A DNA stretch of 64,000 nt, from positions 185,198,071 to 185,262,070 of the forward strand of contig NC_084462.1 of the NCBI RefSeq assembly GCF_027409185.1, read 5' to 3'. A program made the translations under genes and the position numbers. The notes beneath the pieces were generated by a model. The model made no database searches. It had not been told where the DNA came from and saw only the letters and a list, made by a program, of their open reading frames with translations. Shown here one piece after another: positions 1-12,300 of the stretch (position 1 is its first letter; each line of letters begins with the position of its first letter). This DNA is from Cynocephalus volans. Its lineage: Eukaryota > Chordata > Mammalia > Dermoptera > Cynocephalidae.

Positions 1-945
1 ATTTGTGGGTTCCAATTCTTCTTGAAGCCTTTTGCTTCTGGATGAAGACACGTTATTGAAATCTCCATGCTCCAACCCTTGTGGTGCTTCTGACTGGGAA
101 AAAACACAGTGACTTCTGCTGAAATGCATCCAGACCCACATTCCCTACCATCTCTATGGTACTAAAAATTAATTTGCATCAGTAAAAACTCCAAAACCAG
201 TATTCTACAGGTAGTAGTGGAATTTCATAGCGACCTGGAGGCGACAGAAGAAAACACAAAGCTCTGTCCAGAACCACCTCCCCTGTCTTCCTAAAACATT
301 AAAATCATTATTCGTCAAGGAAGCACAGAGGAGCGGAACCGGGCCAAGGATGGAAAACAACATCAGCTGTGGGAAAGAGACTCTGGACAAACAACAGATG
401 CTCTTCAGCAGAAGTGGCGAAAGAACACGAGGTCCGGCACCACCTCTGGAGGTGGGACAGGGCACTAGGAAGGACAGGGGCCATGATCTTCACCTGAAAG
501 TGCAGCTCAGCTAGAAGGTCAGAGAATGACTGTCTAGTGCAACCCCTTGTGCGGATTGACATCGGTCAGGTGAGTGCGACACTGAGATGCACCGGGGAGA
601 GGTGGAGGGACAGATTCTCTCTGGAGAGCACAGGGTGAGGACACAATGTCAATCTTTAAACAAAATAAGGTTTCACTGGAGGCACCAGAACTCTGGTGGC
701 TGGAGCAGTAACACACTTCTATTCTGATAGCCACGGCAATGATGAATTTAAGTGTAGCCACTGCTGAGTTCACACAAATTTCCACAATAAAATCATAGAA
801 AATATAGGGTGTGATTATCTACAGAAGGAAAGTAATAATAAGCCAATATAACAATTCCAATGAAGCCATTTTTGTAAACATGAACTTTTGAATCACTTGT
901 GCATATTCCTTGGGAAATGGCAGTTTAATCACATCTGAAAATATT
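1..945. repeat. Remnant of tandem unit alpha
   Basis: This stretch is a close copy of 18335-19278 and of 52460-53403, with scattered substitutions and single-base indels. It is what remains of a further tandem unit at the left edge. I recognise no gene in it. The minus-strand reading frames here are also present in the other two copies but are interrupted at different places: a one-base difference near 53007 fuses two frames in the third copy. They do not behave like a conserved protein. The match stops abruptly at 943-946, where LINE-1 sequence begins. Confidence 0.85.
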
Positions 946-3900
946 CGTTTTTATAGCTGAGTAGTATTCCATTGTGTAGATGTACCACATTTTCCGTATC
1001 CACTCATCTGATGATGGACATTTGGGCTGGTTCCAACTCTTGGCTATTGTAAAGAGTGCTGCGATGAACATTGGGGAACAGGTATACCTTCGACTTGATG
1101 ATTTCCATTCCTCTGGCTATATTCCCAACAGTGGGATAGCTGGGTCGAATGGTAGATCTATCTGCAGTTGTTTGAGGAATCTCCATACCATTTTCCATAG
1201 AGGCTGCACCATTTTGCAGTGCCACCAACAATGTATGAGAGTTCCTTTTTCTCCACAACCTCGCCAGCATTTATCGTTCAGAGTGTTTTGGATTTTAGCC
1301 ATCCTAACTGGGGTTAGGTGGTATCTCAGTGTGGTTTTGATTTGCATTTCCCGGATGCTGAGTGATGTTGAGCATTTTTTCATATGTCTGTTGGCCATTT
1401 GTATATCTTCCTTAGAGAAATGCCTTCTTAGCTCTTTTGCCCATTTTTTAATTGGGTTGCTTGTTTTCTTCTTGTAAAGTTGTTTGAGTTCCTTGTATAT
1501 TCTGGATATTAATGCTTTGTCAGATGTATATTTTGCAAATATTTTCTCCCACTCTGTCTTTTAACTCTGTTAATTGTTTCTTTTGCTGTGCAGAAGCTTT
1601 TTAGTTTGATATAATCCATTTGTTTATTTTTCCTTTGGTTGCCCGTGCTCTTGGGGTCGTGTTCACGAAGTCTGTGTCCAGTCCTATTTCTTGAAGTGTT
1701 TCTCCTATGTTTTCTTTAAGAAGCTTTATTGTTTCAGGGTGTATATTTAAATCCTTAATCCATTTTGAGTTGATTTTAGTATACGGTGAGAGGTATGGAT
1801 CTAGTTTCATTCTCCTGCATATGGATATCCAGTTATCCCAGCACCATTTGCTGAAGAGGCAGTCCCTTCCCCAGTGAATAGACTTGGTTCCTTTGTCAAA
1901 GATCAGATGGCAGTAAGTGTGTGGGTTGATTCTGGATTCTCTATTCTATTCCATTGGTCAGTGTGTCTGTTTTTATGCCAGTACCATACTGTTTTGGTTA
2001 TTATAGCTTTGTAGTATAGCTTAAAGTCCGGTAGTGTTATGCCTCCAGCTTTATTTTTTTTGCTCAGCATTGCTTTGGCTATGCGTGGTCTTTTATTGTT
2101 CCATATAAATGACTGGATAGATTTTTCCATTTCTGAGAAAAATGTCTTTGGAATGTTGATGGGGATTGCATTGAATTTGTATATCACTTTGGGAAGTATG
2201 GACATTTTCACTATGTTGATTCTTCCAATCCAAGAGCATGGGATATCTTTCCATCTTCTTGTATCCTCTCTAATTTCTCTCAGCAGTGGCTTGTAATTCT
2301 CATTATAGAGATTTTTCACCACTTTGGTTAACTCAATTCCTAAGTATTTTATTTTTTTGGTAGCTATTGTAAATGGGCAGTCTTTCTTGATTTCTCGTTC
2401 TGCATGTTCACTATTGGAGAAAAGAAATTCTACTGATTTTTGTGTGTTGAATTTGTATCCTGCTACTGTGCTGAAATCATTTATCAATTCCAGCAGTTTT
2501 TTTGTAGAGGTTTTAGGCTGTTCGATATATAGGATCATGTCATCTGCAAACAGGGACAGTTTGACTTCATCTTTTCCAATCTGGATGCCCTTTATTTCCT
2601 TCTCTTCTCTGATTGCTCTGGGTAGTACTTCCAACACTATCTTGAATAGGAGTGGTGAGAGTGGGCATCCTTGTCTAGTTCCTGTTCTTAAAGGAAAAGC
2701 TTTCAGCTTTTCCCCATTCAGGATGATATTGGCAGTGGGTTTGGTATATATGGCTTTAATTATGTTGAGATAATTTCCCCCTATACCTAACTTATAGAGG
2801 GTCTTTGTCAAGAATGGGTGCTGAACTTTATCAAATGCTTTTTCAGCATCTATAGAGATGATCATATGGTCCTTGTGTTTGAGTTGATTAATATGGTGTA
2901 TCACATTTATTGATTTGCGTATGTTGAACCAACCTTGCATCCCTGGAATGAATCCCACTTGATCGTGATGAATAATTTTTCGTATGTGTTGCTGTATTCT
3001 GTTTGCTAGTAATTTAGTGAGGATTTTTGCATCTGTATCCATCAAGGATATTGGCCTGTAGTTTTCTTTTTTGGTTATATCTTTACCTGGTTTTGGTATC
3101 AGGATGATGTTTGCTTCATAGAATGAGTGTGGGAGATTTGCGTCCGTTTCAATCTTTTGGAATAGTTTGTAAAGAATGGGTGTCAATTCCTCTTTGAATG
3201 TTTGGTAAAATTCTGCTGTGAATCCATCTGGTCCTGGGCTTTTCTTTGTTGGGAGCCTTCTGATAACAGCTTCAATCCCCTTTATTGTTATTGGTCTGTT
3301 CAAATTTTCTACGTCTTCATGGTTCAGTTTTGGGAGCTTGTGTGTGTCCAGAAACTTATCCATTTCCTCCAGATTTTCAAATTTGTTGGCGTATAGTTGT
3401 TTATAGTAGTCTCGAATGATTCCTTGTATTTCAGATGAATCAGTTGTAATATCGCCTTTTTCATTTCTAATTTTTGTTATTTGAGTCTTTTCTCTTGTTT
3501 TTTTTGTTAGCCATGCTAATGGTTTGTCAGTTTTTTTTATCTTTTCAAAAAACCAACTTTTTGATTCGTTGATCTTTTGAATTGTGTTTTGGTTTTCAAT
3601 TTCATTTAGTTCTGCTCTGATCTTAATGATTTCTTTCCTTCTGTTCACTTTAGGTTTGGATTGTTCTTGTTTTTCTAGTTCTTTAAGGTGAAGTGTTAGG
3701 TTGTTCACTTGCCATCTTTCCATTCTTCTGAAGTGAGCGTTTAATGCACTAAATTTCCCCCTCAATACTGCTTTTGCAGTATGCCACAGGTTTTGGTATG
3801 ATGTATCATGGTTTTCATTAGTTTCAATAATTTTTTTTATTTCCTGCTTGATTTATTCTTGGACCCATATGTCATTGAGTAGAATGCTGTTTAATTTCCA

Positions 3901-4647
3901 TGTGTTTGTATAGTTTCCAGAGTTTCGTTTTTTATTAATTTCTAGTGTTAATCCATTGCGGTCTGAGAAGATACATGGGATAATTCCAATTTTTTTGAAT
4001 TTATTGAGACTTGATTTGTGACCTAATATGTGATCTATCCTGGAGAATGATCCATGTGCTGATGAGAAGAATGAATATTCTGAGGTTGTTGGGTGGAATG
4101 TTCTGTAGATATCTGCCAATTCCAATTGGTCTAGAGTCTTGTTTAGATCTTGTGTTTCTCTACTGATTCTTTGCCTAGATGATCTGTCTAATATTGACAG
4201 TGGGGTGTTCAGGTCCCCTGCTATTATGGTATTAGTGTCTATTTCCTTCTTTAGGTCTAATAGAGTTTGTTTTATAAATCTGGCTGCTCCAACATTGGGT
4301 GCGTACATATTTATGATTGTTATGTCTTCTTGATGGATCAGTCCTTTTATCATTAAGTAGTGTCCCTCATTGTCTCTTTTTATGGTTTTTAGTTTAAAGT
4401 CTATTTTGTCAGATATAAGAATAGCTACTCCAGCTCGTTTTTCTTTTCTGTTTGCATGGTAAATCTTTTTCCATCCTTTCACTCTTAGTCTGTGTGAATC
4501 TTTATGGGTGATGTGGGTCTCTTGTAGGCAGCATATAGTTGGGTCCTCCTTTTTGATCCAGTCAGCCAGTCTGTGTCTTTTGATTGGGGAATTTAAGCCT
4601 TTTACATTAAGAGTTGTTATTGAAAGGTGTTGATTTATTCCTAGCAT
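946..4647 (-). pseudogene. LINE-1 ORF2 (endonuclease/reverse transcriptase), broken
   Basis: The reading frame begins at an ATG at 4645-4647 and encodes an N-terminal apurinic endonuclease-type domain (LQETHIT and GDLNTPLS motifs). It continues into the reverse transcriptase with an FADD catalytic motif. One nonsense codon (TAA at 3853-3855, where copy 2 has GAA) separates the endonuclease from a 1.9-kb open stretch (about 1903-3852) covering the linker, reverse transcriptase and start of the C-terminal region. A one-base deletion near 1930 shifts the frame, and further small deletions follow. The C-terminal end is cut by the deletion junction at 946, so no stop codon equivalent to the normal one remains. 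In an intact LINE-1 this protein nicks target DNA and copies the RNA. Confidence 0.93.
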
Positions 4648-4834
4648 TTTGTTGGTTGTTTGGTTGTCTTAGGTGTCTTTTGTTCCTTGCTTTCTGATTT
4701 ACTGTTTGGTTTCTGTGTTTGTTGGTTCCTTAGGTTGTAGATAGCGTTTTTGTTTGCTTGCTTTCTCTTCATGAATGCCATTTTTATTATACTAGTTGGT
4801 TTAGATTTTTCTTGGGTTTTTATGGCAGTGGTAG

Positions 4835-5815
4835 TTATTTTTCAGGAACCAAACCCAGTACTCCCTTGAGGATTTCTTGTAAGGGTGGTCGTGTGGTAGT
4901 GAACTCCTGCAGTTTTTGTTTGTCTGAGAAATATACTATTTGCCCTTCATTTCGGAAGGATAGCCTTTCAGGGTAAAGTATTCTTGGCTGGCAATCTTTG
5001 TCTTTTAGTAGTTTGAAAATATCATCCCATTCCTTTCTAGCTTTTAGGGTTTGTGATGAAAAGTCTGATGTTAGCCTGATTGGTGCTCCGTTATAGGTGG
5101 TTTGACGCCTCTCTCTTGCAGCTTTTAAGATTCTCTCTTTGTCTCTGAGTTTTGCCAATTTGACTATGACATGTCTTGGAGAAGGCCTTTTTGGGTTGAA
5201 TACGTTTGGAGATCATTGAGCTTCCTGGATCTGAAGATCTGTGACTTTTCCTATACCTGGGAAGTTTTCTGCCACTATTTTTTTGAATATGTTTTCAACG
5301 GAATCTCCATTTTCCTCCCCTTATGGAATACCCATGACTCGGATATTTGATCGCTTATGGTTGTCTGATATCTCTCTCAGATTTTCTTCCATGTCCTTGA
5401 TTCTTTTTTCTTTCTTTTTGTCTGCTTGTGTTGTTTCAAACAGCCCATCTTCAAGTTCAGAGGTTCTCTCTTCAACTTTGACAAGCCTGCTGGTTAAACT
5501 CTCCATTGTGTTTTTTATTTTGCTGAATAACTTCTTCAGCTCAGCAAGTTCTGCTACATTTTTTTTCAGGACATTGATTTCTTTGTACATTTCCTCTTTC
5601 AGATCCTGTATGCTTTTCCTCATTTCATCATGATGTCTAGCTGTGTTTTCTTGTATCTCATTCAGTTTCCTTAGAATTATCACTCGAAATTCCTTGTCAG
5701 TCATTTCAAGGGCTTCTTGTTCTATAGGATCTAGAGTTTGAGATTTATTAACTTTTGGTGGTGTACTTTCTTGATTTTTTGTATTTCTGGTATCTTTTTT
5801 TTGATGTTTATTCAT
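4835..5815 (-). pseudogene. LINE-1 ORF1 (RNA-binding chaperone), broken
   Basis: The frame starts at an ATG at 5813-5815. Its N-terminal half is lysine/glutamate-rich with heptad-like spacing, as expected for the ORF1p trimerising coiled coil. The C-terminal half matches the ORF1p nucleic-acid-binding region (for example KAARERRQ near 5100). Two in-frame stops break it: a TAA near 5318-5320, where copy 2 has a sense codon, and a TGA at 5213-5215 that is also present in copy 2 at 34590-34592. The shared TGA predates the duplication of the element. Family ORF1 is about 330 residues, which this span matches. Confidence 0.9.
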
Positions 5816-6944
5816 TGTGGCAGGGGGTTTCACAGTCCACCGGTTTGAGACTAATGAATAACTAGGATGTTGCTGTGGTTGCCAATTTCGTATGGCTACC
5901 TCCGTGGCTGCTCAGTTGGCCTCTAGTGCCTTGTGTGTGTTGTTGGCTCCGGTCTTGGGCTTCTCCCAGGAGCCGCCTTTCTGGTCAGCTTGGACTCTGC
6001 TGGGCTGGTGGATCACGTACCACAGGTTGTGTGATCACTGTTGAGCTTTCACTTCCTGTGCAGGTCTTCTCCCTGGTCCATGTGCTCTGGCCCAGGCTGT
6101 TGGATCGTGCAGTGGCGACCCCACAGGGTGTGTGGTTTCTGTCGAGTCTCCGCCTCCCTGGCCGCATGTCTCCCCAATCTGTGCACACTGTGCTGGGCTG
6201 GGGCGTGTCTTCTGCAACCCTCGTCTATCAGCTGGGCCTTCAAACCGTGCTCGGCACCGCCTCGCCCAGGAAGTCTACCAGGTTTCTGCTAGGCACAGAT
6301 GACCAGTCGTGCTGGGTGCCTTTGTAGCACTGTGTAGATATTTGTTGGGACTTGTTCACCTTTGTATCTCCCCCGGTATAAACCGAGTCTAGCGCCCACC
6401 TGCAGCCAGCTCTCCGGCAGGTTCAAGCGGACCTGGGAACTCTCCTAGCACACTATTCCCAACCAGAAATTCGTTAGGCTTTTTTCTGAACTGGTGGCCG
6501 CAGAGATGGTATCTGCCTCCCAGTAACAGGAATTTTACCGGGGGCCAGATTCCAGGGTGTGGTGGAGTGACAGTCGGCCGCCCGTACTTCCTTGCCCTCC
6601 CGACACTGGCCGGGGACGCCCCACACCACCAACCCGCCAGAGAACCGCAGAGGGAGTGGGAGGGGAGGCCGACCCACAGGCTCCGGAAAGCCCCGCTCCG
6701 GGCCAAGCAATTGGGAAGGCTCAGTGACGGCTTAGCCGTGTGGAGCTGCCAGCACCTGGGAAAATGGAGGCAGCCCTGGGGCGGTGAGTGGCCTGGTGAT
6801 GCAAGCGAGAGCTGGATGGGCGTCAGCCCCCCAAACAGGGCTGGTCCAGGGGTCACTCACAGGGTTCTGCCAGGTCGGGAGCTCACTCTCTGCCTCTGGT
6901 TTGCTGCCTTCCCCGTTCTTGGCCGCTGCCACCTCGGGCTGTTA
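5816..6944 (-). promoter_or_regulatory. LINE-1 copy 1 5' UTR
   Basis: This is a GC- and CpG-rich segment upstream of ORF1 with a sharp compositional contrast to the AT-rich LINE-1 body. It occupies the position of the internal RNA polymerase II promoter of young mammalian LINE-1s. A matching segment of about 1.1 kb lies at 35197-36324 in copy 2. Promoter function is inferred from position and composition only. Confidence 0.7.
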
Positions 6945-6958
6945 CATCTTGCTCATTT
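6945..6958. repeat. LINE-1 target-site sequence, 5' side of copy 1
   Basis: The sequence CATCTTGCTCATTT abuts the 5' end of LINE-1 copy 1. The same 14 bases flank both sides of copy 2 (29911-29924 and 36325-36338). Here only the 5'-side copy exists, because the 3' side was lost in the deletion at 943-946. Confidence 0.85.
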
Positions 6959-7497
6959 CTACTCTAATGTGCTCATGAGGGAAGTGCAGTGAGAAGATGT
7001 GTCTGATTCATAACGTTACTCAACAACCTAGACTCCCACTGGTTTTAAACCCAGAATCTACAGCTTGTGGACTGACATATAACAGTAAATAGAGGAGATG
7101 GAAACAAATTTCAGGTGGAATATTTTTTAACTGTTGCAAAGACACGCAAAATGAGATCACCCTACTAAGCATTTTAAGTGCACAATACGGTATTGTTAAG
7201 TACGGGCACAGTGTTTTATAGCAGATTCTAGAACTTATTTATCTTGTGTAGCTAAAACTTTTGTACCTGTTGAAATGAAGTAGCCAGGCTGTGAGTGTAT
7301 GTGTTATAACTGTGTACATGGCATAATTAATCATGTGGCCCTGACTTACATCAAAAGATCAACACGTGTGTTATCTGTGATCTCAGGATGAAGGGGAAAA
7401 ATAAGGTTTTGATTGGACTGGAGTCTAATACACTAAACAGGTGTCATCTCTCTCTATCTCTGTCTGTCTTTCTCTAGCTTTATCTCTTTCCACACAT

Positions 7498-7559
<62 letters not shown>

Positions 7560-8219
7560 CATTGGTCTTTTTTTGAAATCTACCTATAATGCTGCTTTTG
7601 ATTGATGCTGAGCAATTTGTTGTAACACACAAAAAACCATTCATCTTCACAGTCCTGTTTTGAACTGTCACAGTGTATAGGAAAAATCCCTCGAGATACA
7701 AAGTGAGCAGGAGGACACTATGTGTCCTGGAGAGTTAATTGCACATTGTTTCTTTGTATCATAATTGTCCTGCTAGCCTCATACGCATCCTGGATATTAA
7801 CTTGGAATAGAAGTGTTTGTGTTTTCTGGGTGGATCTATTGTTAAAAAATAAAAATAAAATAGGTGACCTAAGCTTGGGAGGTTGGTGGCAGTGGTGGCG
7901 TGGAATTTCTTGGGCGGACTTGCTGTGCTGATTTTCAGGCTTGGGGTGTGCACATGTTCACTGTGGGTCAGTCATGTCAGCTGCTGGCTCATTGCAGATG
8001 GGGTTGATGGCCTGATTTTCTGACTGGGTATGGGTGTGTGGCATGCCAGGCATTTGGGGACTGGATCACCAGTGCCTGAATGTGGTGGGCCAGCCTGGGA
8101 CATGTAAGTCTAGCTATTTCTTACTCAGATGCACGTGTGTGCAGTTGTTCAAAGACTCAGGGGAGGATCTACCAGGGCATGGCAGCTTGATTATTTCTCT
8201 GGATCTCGGGTGTGGACAC
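6959..8219. other. Unit beta start, no gene seen
   Basis: This is non-coding sequence shared with 36339-36556 (first 220 bases), 41098-42369 and 63162-64000. It contains one (CA)n microsatellite and a T-rich stretch. No V segment, RNA gene or long conserved frame is visible. Confidence 0.7.
7501..7557. repeat. (CA)n microsatellite
   Basis: This is an uninterrupted CA dinucleotide run of about 57 bp. The equivalent tracts in the other units (41636-41708 and 63700-63744) have different lengths and interruptions. Confidence 0.98.
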
Positions 8220-8630
8220 TGTGTTAGTCTGTTTCTGTTTCTTATAACAACACACATGGAAGTGGGTGCTTTGTAAGAAAATAGAATTTCTTGCTTACAG
8301 TTTTGCAGGCTGTAAAATTCAGAGTACCGGGAACACATCTTGTGAATCCCTTCTTTGGTGGTTTTTCAGCAACGGGGACCTCATGTGGCAGAAAATGGCA
8401 AAACAGAGAGAGAGAGAGACTCTCACATGCTCTCCTTTTAAAGCCTTCAGAACCACATCCCTGACAACCATTATTAAACCATTCACTATGGCATGGTCCT
8501 AAAATTTAACCACATCTTCAAGGCTCCATTTCAGTTACCATGAAAGGATTTCCCACCCTCAACAGTTACAGTGGGAATTAAGCTTCTAGTATATGAGCTT
8601 TGTGGGACACAGTTCAATCAATCCACAGCA
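8220..8630 (-). repeat. MaLR LTR (left)
   Basis: This is the left LTR on the plus-strand map, and the 3' LTR in element orientation. It pairs with 10646-11057. The two are clearly diverged from each other (many substitutions and a GA-repeat difference), which indicates an insertion well before the segmental duplication. Confidence 0.78.
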
Positions 8631-10645
8631 TTGTACCCCCAAAGATGATGTTCTTCCCACAAGCAAGTATATTCATTCCATTCCCCAAAACTTATCTTGT
8701 TTCCACTCAAAAGCCCAAAGTTTGAAGTACCGTCTGTGAAATCAGAACAAGTTATCTACTGACGATGTACAATGGTGGGACAAGCATAGGATACATTTTC
8801 CTATTTCAATAGGGAGAAATCACCCAAAAGAAAGGGCAACTTTTGGGAGTAAATACCCAAAAGAAGTTTTCAAAGCCCACCAGGGCATATACTAAATCTC
8901 AAAGCTGAAAATCATGTATCTTGATTCCATGGTCAGTGTCCTCTGTATGCTGGTGCAGTGGTTGGGTCCCCAAGTCCTCAGACATCAATGCTTCTATGGA
9001 TTTCCTGGTCTGAGGCCATATTTCAGCTCTCTAGGCTGGCATTGCACACTGGTAGCCACATAAGTTGGGGTCACCATGGCTAAGCCACTCTCATGGTTCC
9101 ACTAGGCATGAGGTTGATGGGGTTTCTCTGCTGAAACTCCAACCTATGTTTCTGCTTGGCATTGTGTCAGGTTAGGGCTGAAACCCTTCAAACCCATTGT
9201 CCAGACTTGGTCACAGACCCCTCACTTACAAGGCTGTGTCACAGTTTGGATGACAGACCCTTCATGTTCATGTCATGAGTTAGGTAAATGGGAAAGATCC
9301 CAGGAGTTATTGGAAGATTAGACACATTCATTCCAATGTGAGCTCAGTCTTCAGCTTCCTCAGCAGCAGCAGCAACTGCTTACAGCATCAGTAGCAGCCT
9401 CCCTATGGGCCCCCTGTGGGCATGTCGGGGGCAGAGGGCCCTGCACATCAGAGCTACTCATCCTTTATACTTAAGTCTGATAATCCAGGAACACCTGGGT
9501 ACAAGTCAGACATGCCAGGAACACCTGGGCACAAATTCACACTTACATTTACATCCAATTCACGGAAAGATTCTGAACATCTGAGGGGCCCTGACCATTT
9601 TCCTTCAATTTTCCTTACACATTGCTTTAGCAAAAGCTGTCTGTATTGACTCAGCACCTGAGAACGATCTCTTCCTGGGTGTGCAGCCTTTTCCATACCT
9701 CCTTTTAGAGTGTGGTTGAGGCTCCCAAGCCACCATAGCTCTGGCTTTCTGTCATCCTACAGACTTATCAACACTTGGATACTGCCAAGGCTTCACTCTT
9801 TTGTTTTCCAAAGCTGTGGATCCAGCCAACCCGGGGCCAAATTAGTCACAGCTGCAGCAACCAGGGTGATGGAGTGGGGAGCAGCTCCTGAGGAGGCCCT
9901 GGTCAGCGAGCCTGTGGAGGAAGCCTTGGGCCTGTTCCCAGAGACCATTCTGTCTCCCTAGGCCTCTGGACCTGTGATGAAAAGCACCGCCTACATGAGC
10001 TTCTGAAATGCCTTCAAGGCCTTTTTTCTGTCCTCATAATCCCTTTCTACTGCGCTCTTCTCCTTTGCAAATGATCCCTGTTCTACACTCTTGCTCTTGT
10101 AACCAGGTTGAAAGTTTTCTAATTTTTTGCCCTCTTATCTCTTTTGTATTGTAAATTCTGGCTATACTATCTACATCCTCTGTCCTAACATCACATAGAC
10201 TGTTGTAACTAGCAATGCAGCTTCTTTAATGCTCTGCTCTTAGAAGTTTCTTCCACGAAATATCCTGAGTCAGCACCTTGATGTCCCACATTCCACAAAA
10301 TATTTGGGCATGAACAGAATGCAGCCAAGTTTCTTGCCAGTTCATAGCAAAAGTGACCTTCCCCTCGGTTTCCAATAAACTCCTTCTTACTCCTCAAACC
10401 TCCTTAGAATGGTCTTTACGGTCCGTATTTCCATAAGCATTCCTACCACCACCACTTAACCATTGTCTCAAATATTCCAAATTTTTCCTGGTTTCCTTTT
10501 CTTCTAAATTCCCACCAGCAGGTAGGTTTTTTCTAGTCTGCTCCTTCGAATTCTTCCAGCCTTCGCCCATTATCCAGTTCCAAAGCCACTTTCACATTTT
10601 CAAGCAGTAGTTGTAAGCAACACCTCACTTTTAGTGCCAATTTTG

Positions 10646-11057
10646 TGTATTAGTCCATGTGTGTTGCTTATAGAAATACACCGGGAACCGGGTGATTTGT
10701 AAGAAAAGAAAATTAATTGCTTACGTTCAGAAGCTGTGAAATCCAAAGTCTAGGGAACACATCTCACAAGGGCATTCTTTGGTGCTGGCTTTACAATAAT
10801 GCAGGAGTCTCACATGTCAGAAAACGGTGAATCAGAGACAGAGATACTCTCATGTGCTCCCCTTTAAAAGCCCTCAAACCCCACCCCAGACAACCATTAT
10901 TAGTCCATTCACTACAGCACAGTCCTATACTCCAATCACCTCTTCAAGATCTCACGTTTCAATTACCATAATAGGATTTTTGACCCTCAGCAGTTACAGT
11001 GGGAATTCAGTTTGTAGTAAATGAGTTTGGGGGACACAATTCAATCAGTTCACAGCA
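10646..11057 (-). repeat. MaLR LTR (right)
   Basis: This is the second LTR of the same element. It shares the core with the left LTR, including the AACCATTATTA and CAGTTACAGTGGGAATT motifs and a CAGCA end. Confidence 0.78.
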
Positions 11058-12300
11058 GACATGCTTTGGCTCAGTTGGCTGTGTGCGGGTCTTCTGGCAG
11101 CCAATCTACTGCACTTATCAGGGCCAGGCGGGAGATCGTGCTTCTGGTGGTACTTCAGGAGCACGTCTTCCAAGGGAGATGCTGCAGAGCTGCTGCTCAG
11201 GTTATGCTTGAGGACACTAGGGAGGCCCGAATGTAGTGGATGTGGCCAGCACTTCTCAGGTGGTGAGCAAACCTGCAGGGCTGGCCTGCAGAGGTGGGGC
11301 CCAGACAACTGCTTCTTGGATGGTGGGTGAGGCTGTGAAGAAGCCTAGCAAAGAGGGGGTCCTTCCAGTCACCTTGTAGACAGTGGGTAATGCTGCAATT
11401 GGAGATTTCAGGGCAATATCCCCTCGCCGCTTCTCAGAGACAGAGTGAGAAGCTTTATTTTTACCATCCCTGGTGTGTGTTTGTGAGGGTTTGGACTTGT
11501 GAGCTGTCTTCTGGATTTGGAGCTCGGGCACACAGAACTCAGCCCTCTGATGGGGTGGGTGGGTGGGTGGTTTTCCACCTGTTTGATCTCTGGCCAGGGA
11601 TGTGAAGGTGCTTCAGTTCAGCAGGCCTGGGATGTTCTTCCGAGATTTGCAGGACTGCAGTCACATTCTCTCCTGGGCTCAGAAGTTAAAGTGCTGGGAT
11701 CAGGGATTTGTAGCCTCTCCTGTGAGTGTGTTGAAATAAAAACAAAGCCTTAAGCCAGGGGAAGTGCAGCGGCTTCTGTCCCTGGGCAGTGCATCCTATC
11801 ACAAGATCACTCCATCCTGCATTAGCTCGTCATGGGGCAGGGGTTTGGAGGTGCATAGTGTGAGCTCCTGAAGTGCAGTGTGTGCATCCTAGGCAGCTCC
11901 CCATGCTTGGCTGTGGGCTTGCAAGGAATCCTCCTGCAGTATGGACCACAGGCCTCTAAGGTAAGGAGAAGCCCTGGTGTTGGCCCTCTTCCTAGCTTTT
12001 CTCCACAAGGAAAGTTTTTCCTGCAGTGATCATGGTGGCAAAGTCTTGGCAGATGAGGCCGTGTGCTTCTCTTTCTCTCCGTGATGCCACCAAAGGCTGT
12101 TGTGCTCCACAGGATCTTGCCAATCTCCTCCACACACCCAGATATGATCCTGTCAATATTTGGGTGTATATTCGTTATTCTTGTCCTTTTCTGTGGGAGG
12201 AACATGCTCCAGGCACCTCTAGTCAGCTGTCTAGCCCAGCTTTCATCCAGAAAAATGTCAGGAGCAGGTTTTACCAAGAAAGTTCAAGATGTATAGACTA
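11058..12300. other. Unit sequence without a recognised gene
   Basis: The segment is moderately GC-rich and is shared with 45195-46435. Frames on both strands are short, overlap each other and differ between the two copies, so I call no gene. It may be an unrecognised old repeat. Confidence 0.55.

Larger units (their letters stand above)
946..6944 (-). mobile_element. LINE-1 copy 1, 3' end deleted
   Basis: This is a minus-strand LINE-1 with a GC-rich 5' UTR (about 5816-6944), ORF1 and ORF2. Its right (5') edge is followed by CATCTTGCTCATTT at 6945-6958, the same target-site sequence that flanks copy 2. The left edge lacks the 3' UTR, the poly(A) and the last ORF2 codons (equivalent to 29926-30317 of copy 2), because base 946 is joined directly to unit alpha. 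Copy 1 carries its own small lesions relative to copy 2, including a 7-bp deletion near 1553 and one-base deletions near 1616 and 1930. It is not competent for autonomous mobility. Confidence 0.95.
8220..11057 (-). mobile_element. Complete MaLR-type LTR provirus, unit beta
   Basis: Two related LTRs of about 411 bp flank a 2.0-kb internal region. The LTRs lie at 8220-8630 and 10646-11057 and start TGTGTTAGTC and TGTATTAGTC on the plus strand, as reverse-oriented MaLR LTRs do. The internal sequence matches the style of MST/THE1 internal regions in reverse orientation, including the CCAAAACTTA region after the left LTR and the CAGTTCCAAAGCC region before the right LTR. Candidate 5-bp target duplications are GACAC (8215-8219) and GACAT (11058-11062). 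No protein-coding frame is expected, since MaLR elements are non-autonomous and rely on ERV-L type enzymes. The subfamily assignment is from memory and unverified. Confidence 0.8.

Noticed and set aside
172..179. Perfect octamer ATTTGCAT (also near 52629-52636)
   Set aside because: No V leader, V exon or RSS lies within reach on either strand, and the 18.5-kb copy has a mutated version.
5875..6327. Plus-strand frame antisense to the LINE-1 5' UTR, reminiscent of primate ORF0
   Set aside because: It begins with GTG, not ATG, lies in GC-rich sequence where long frames are expected by chance, and diverges in frame between the two LINE-1 copies (35253-35759).
11045..11531. Overlapping frames on both strands after the MaLR provirus
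   Set aside because: Several mutually overlapping frames of similar length, differing between the two units, without domain or start context.
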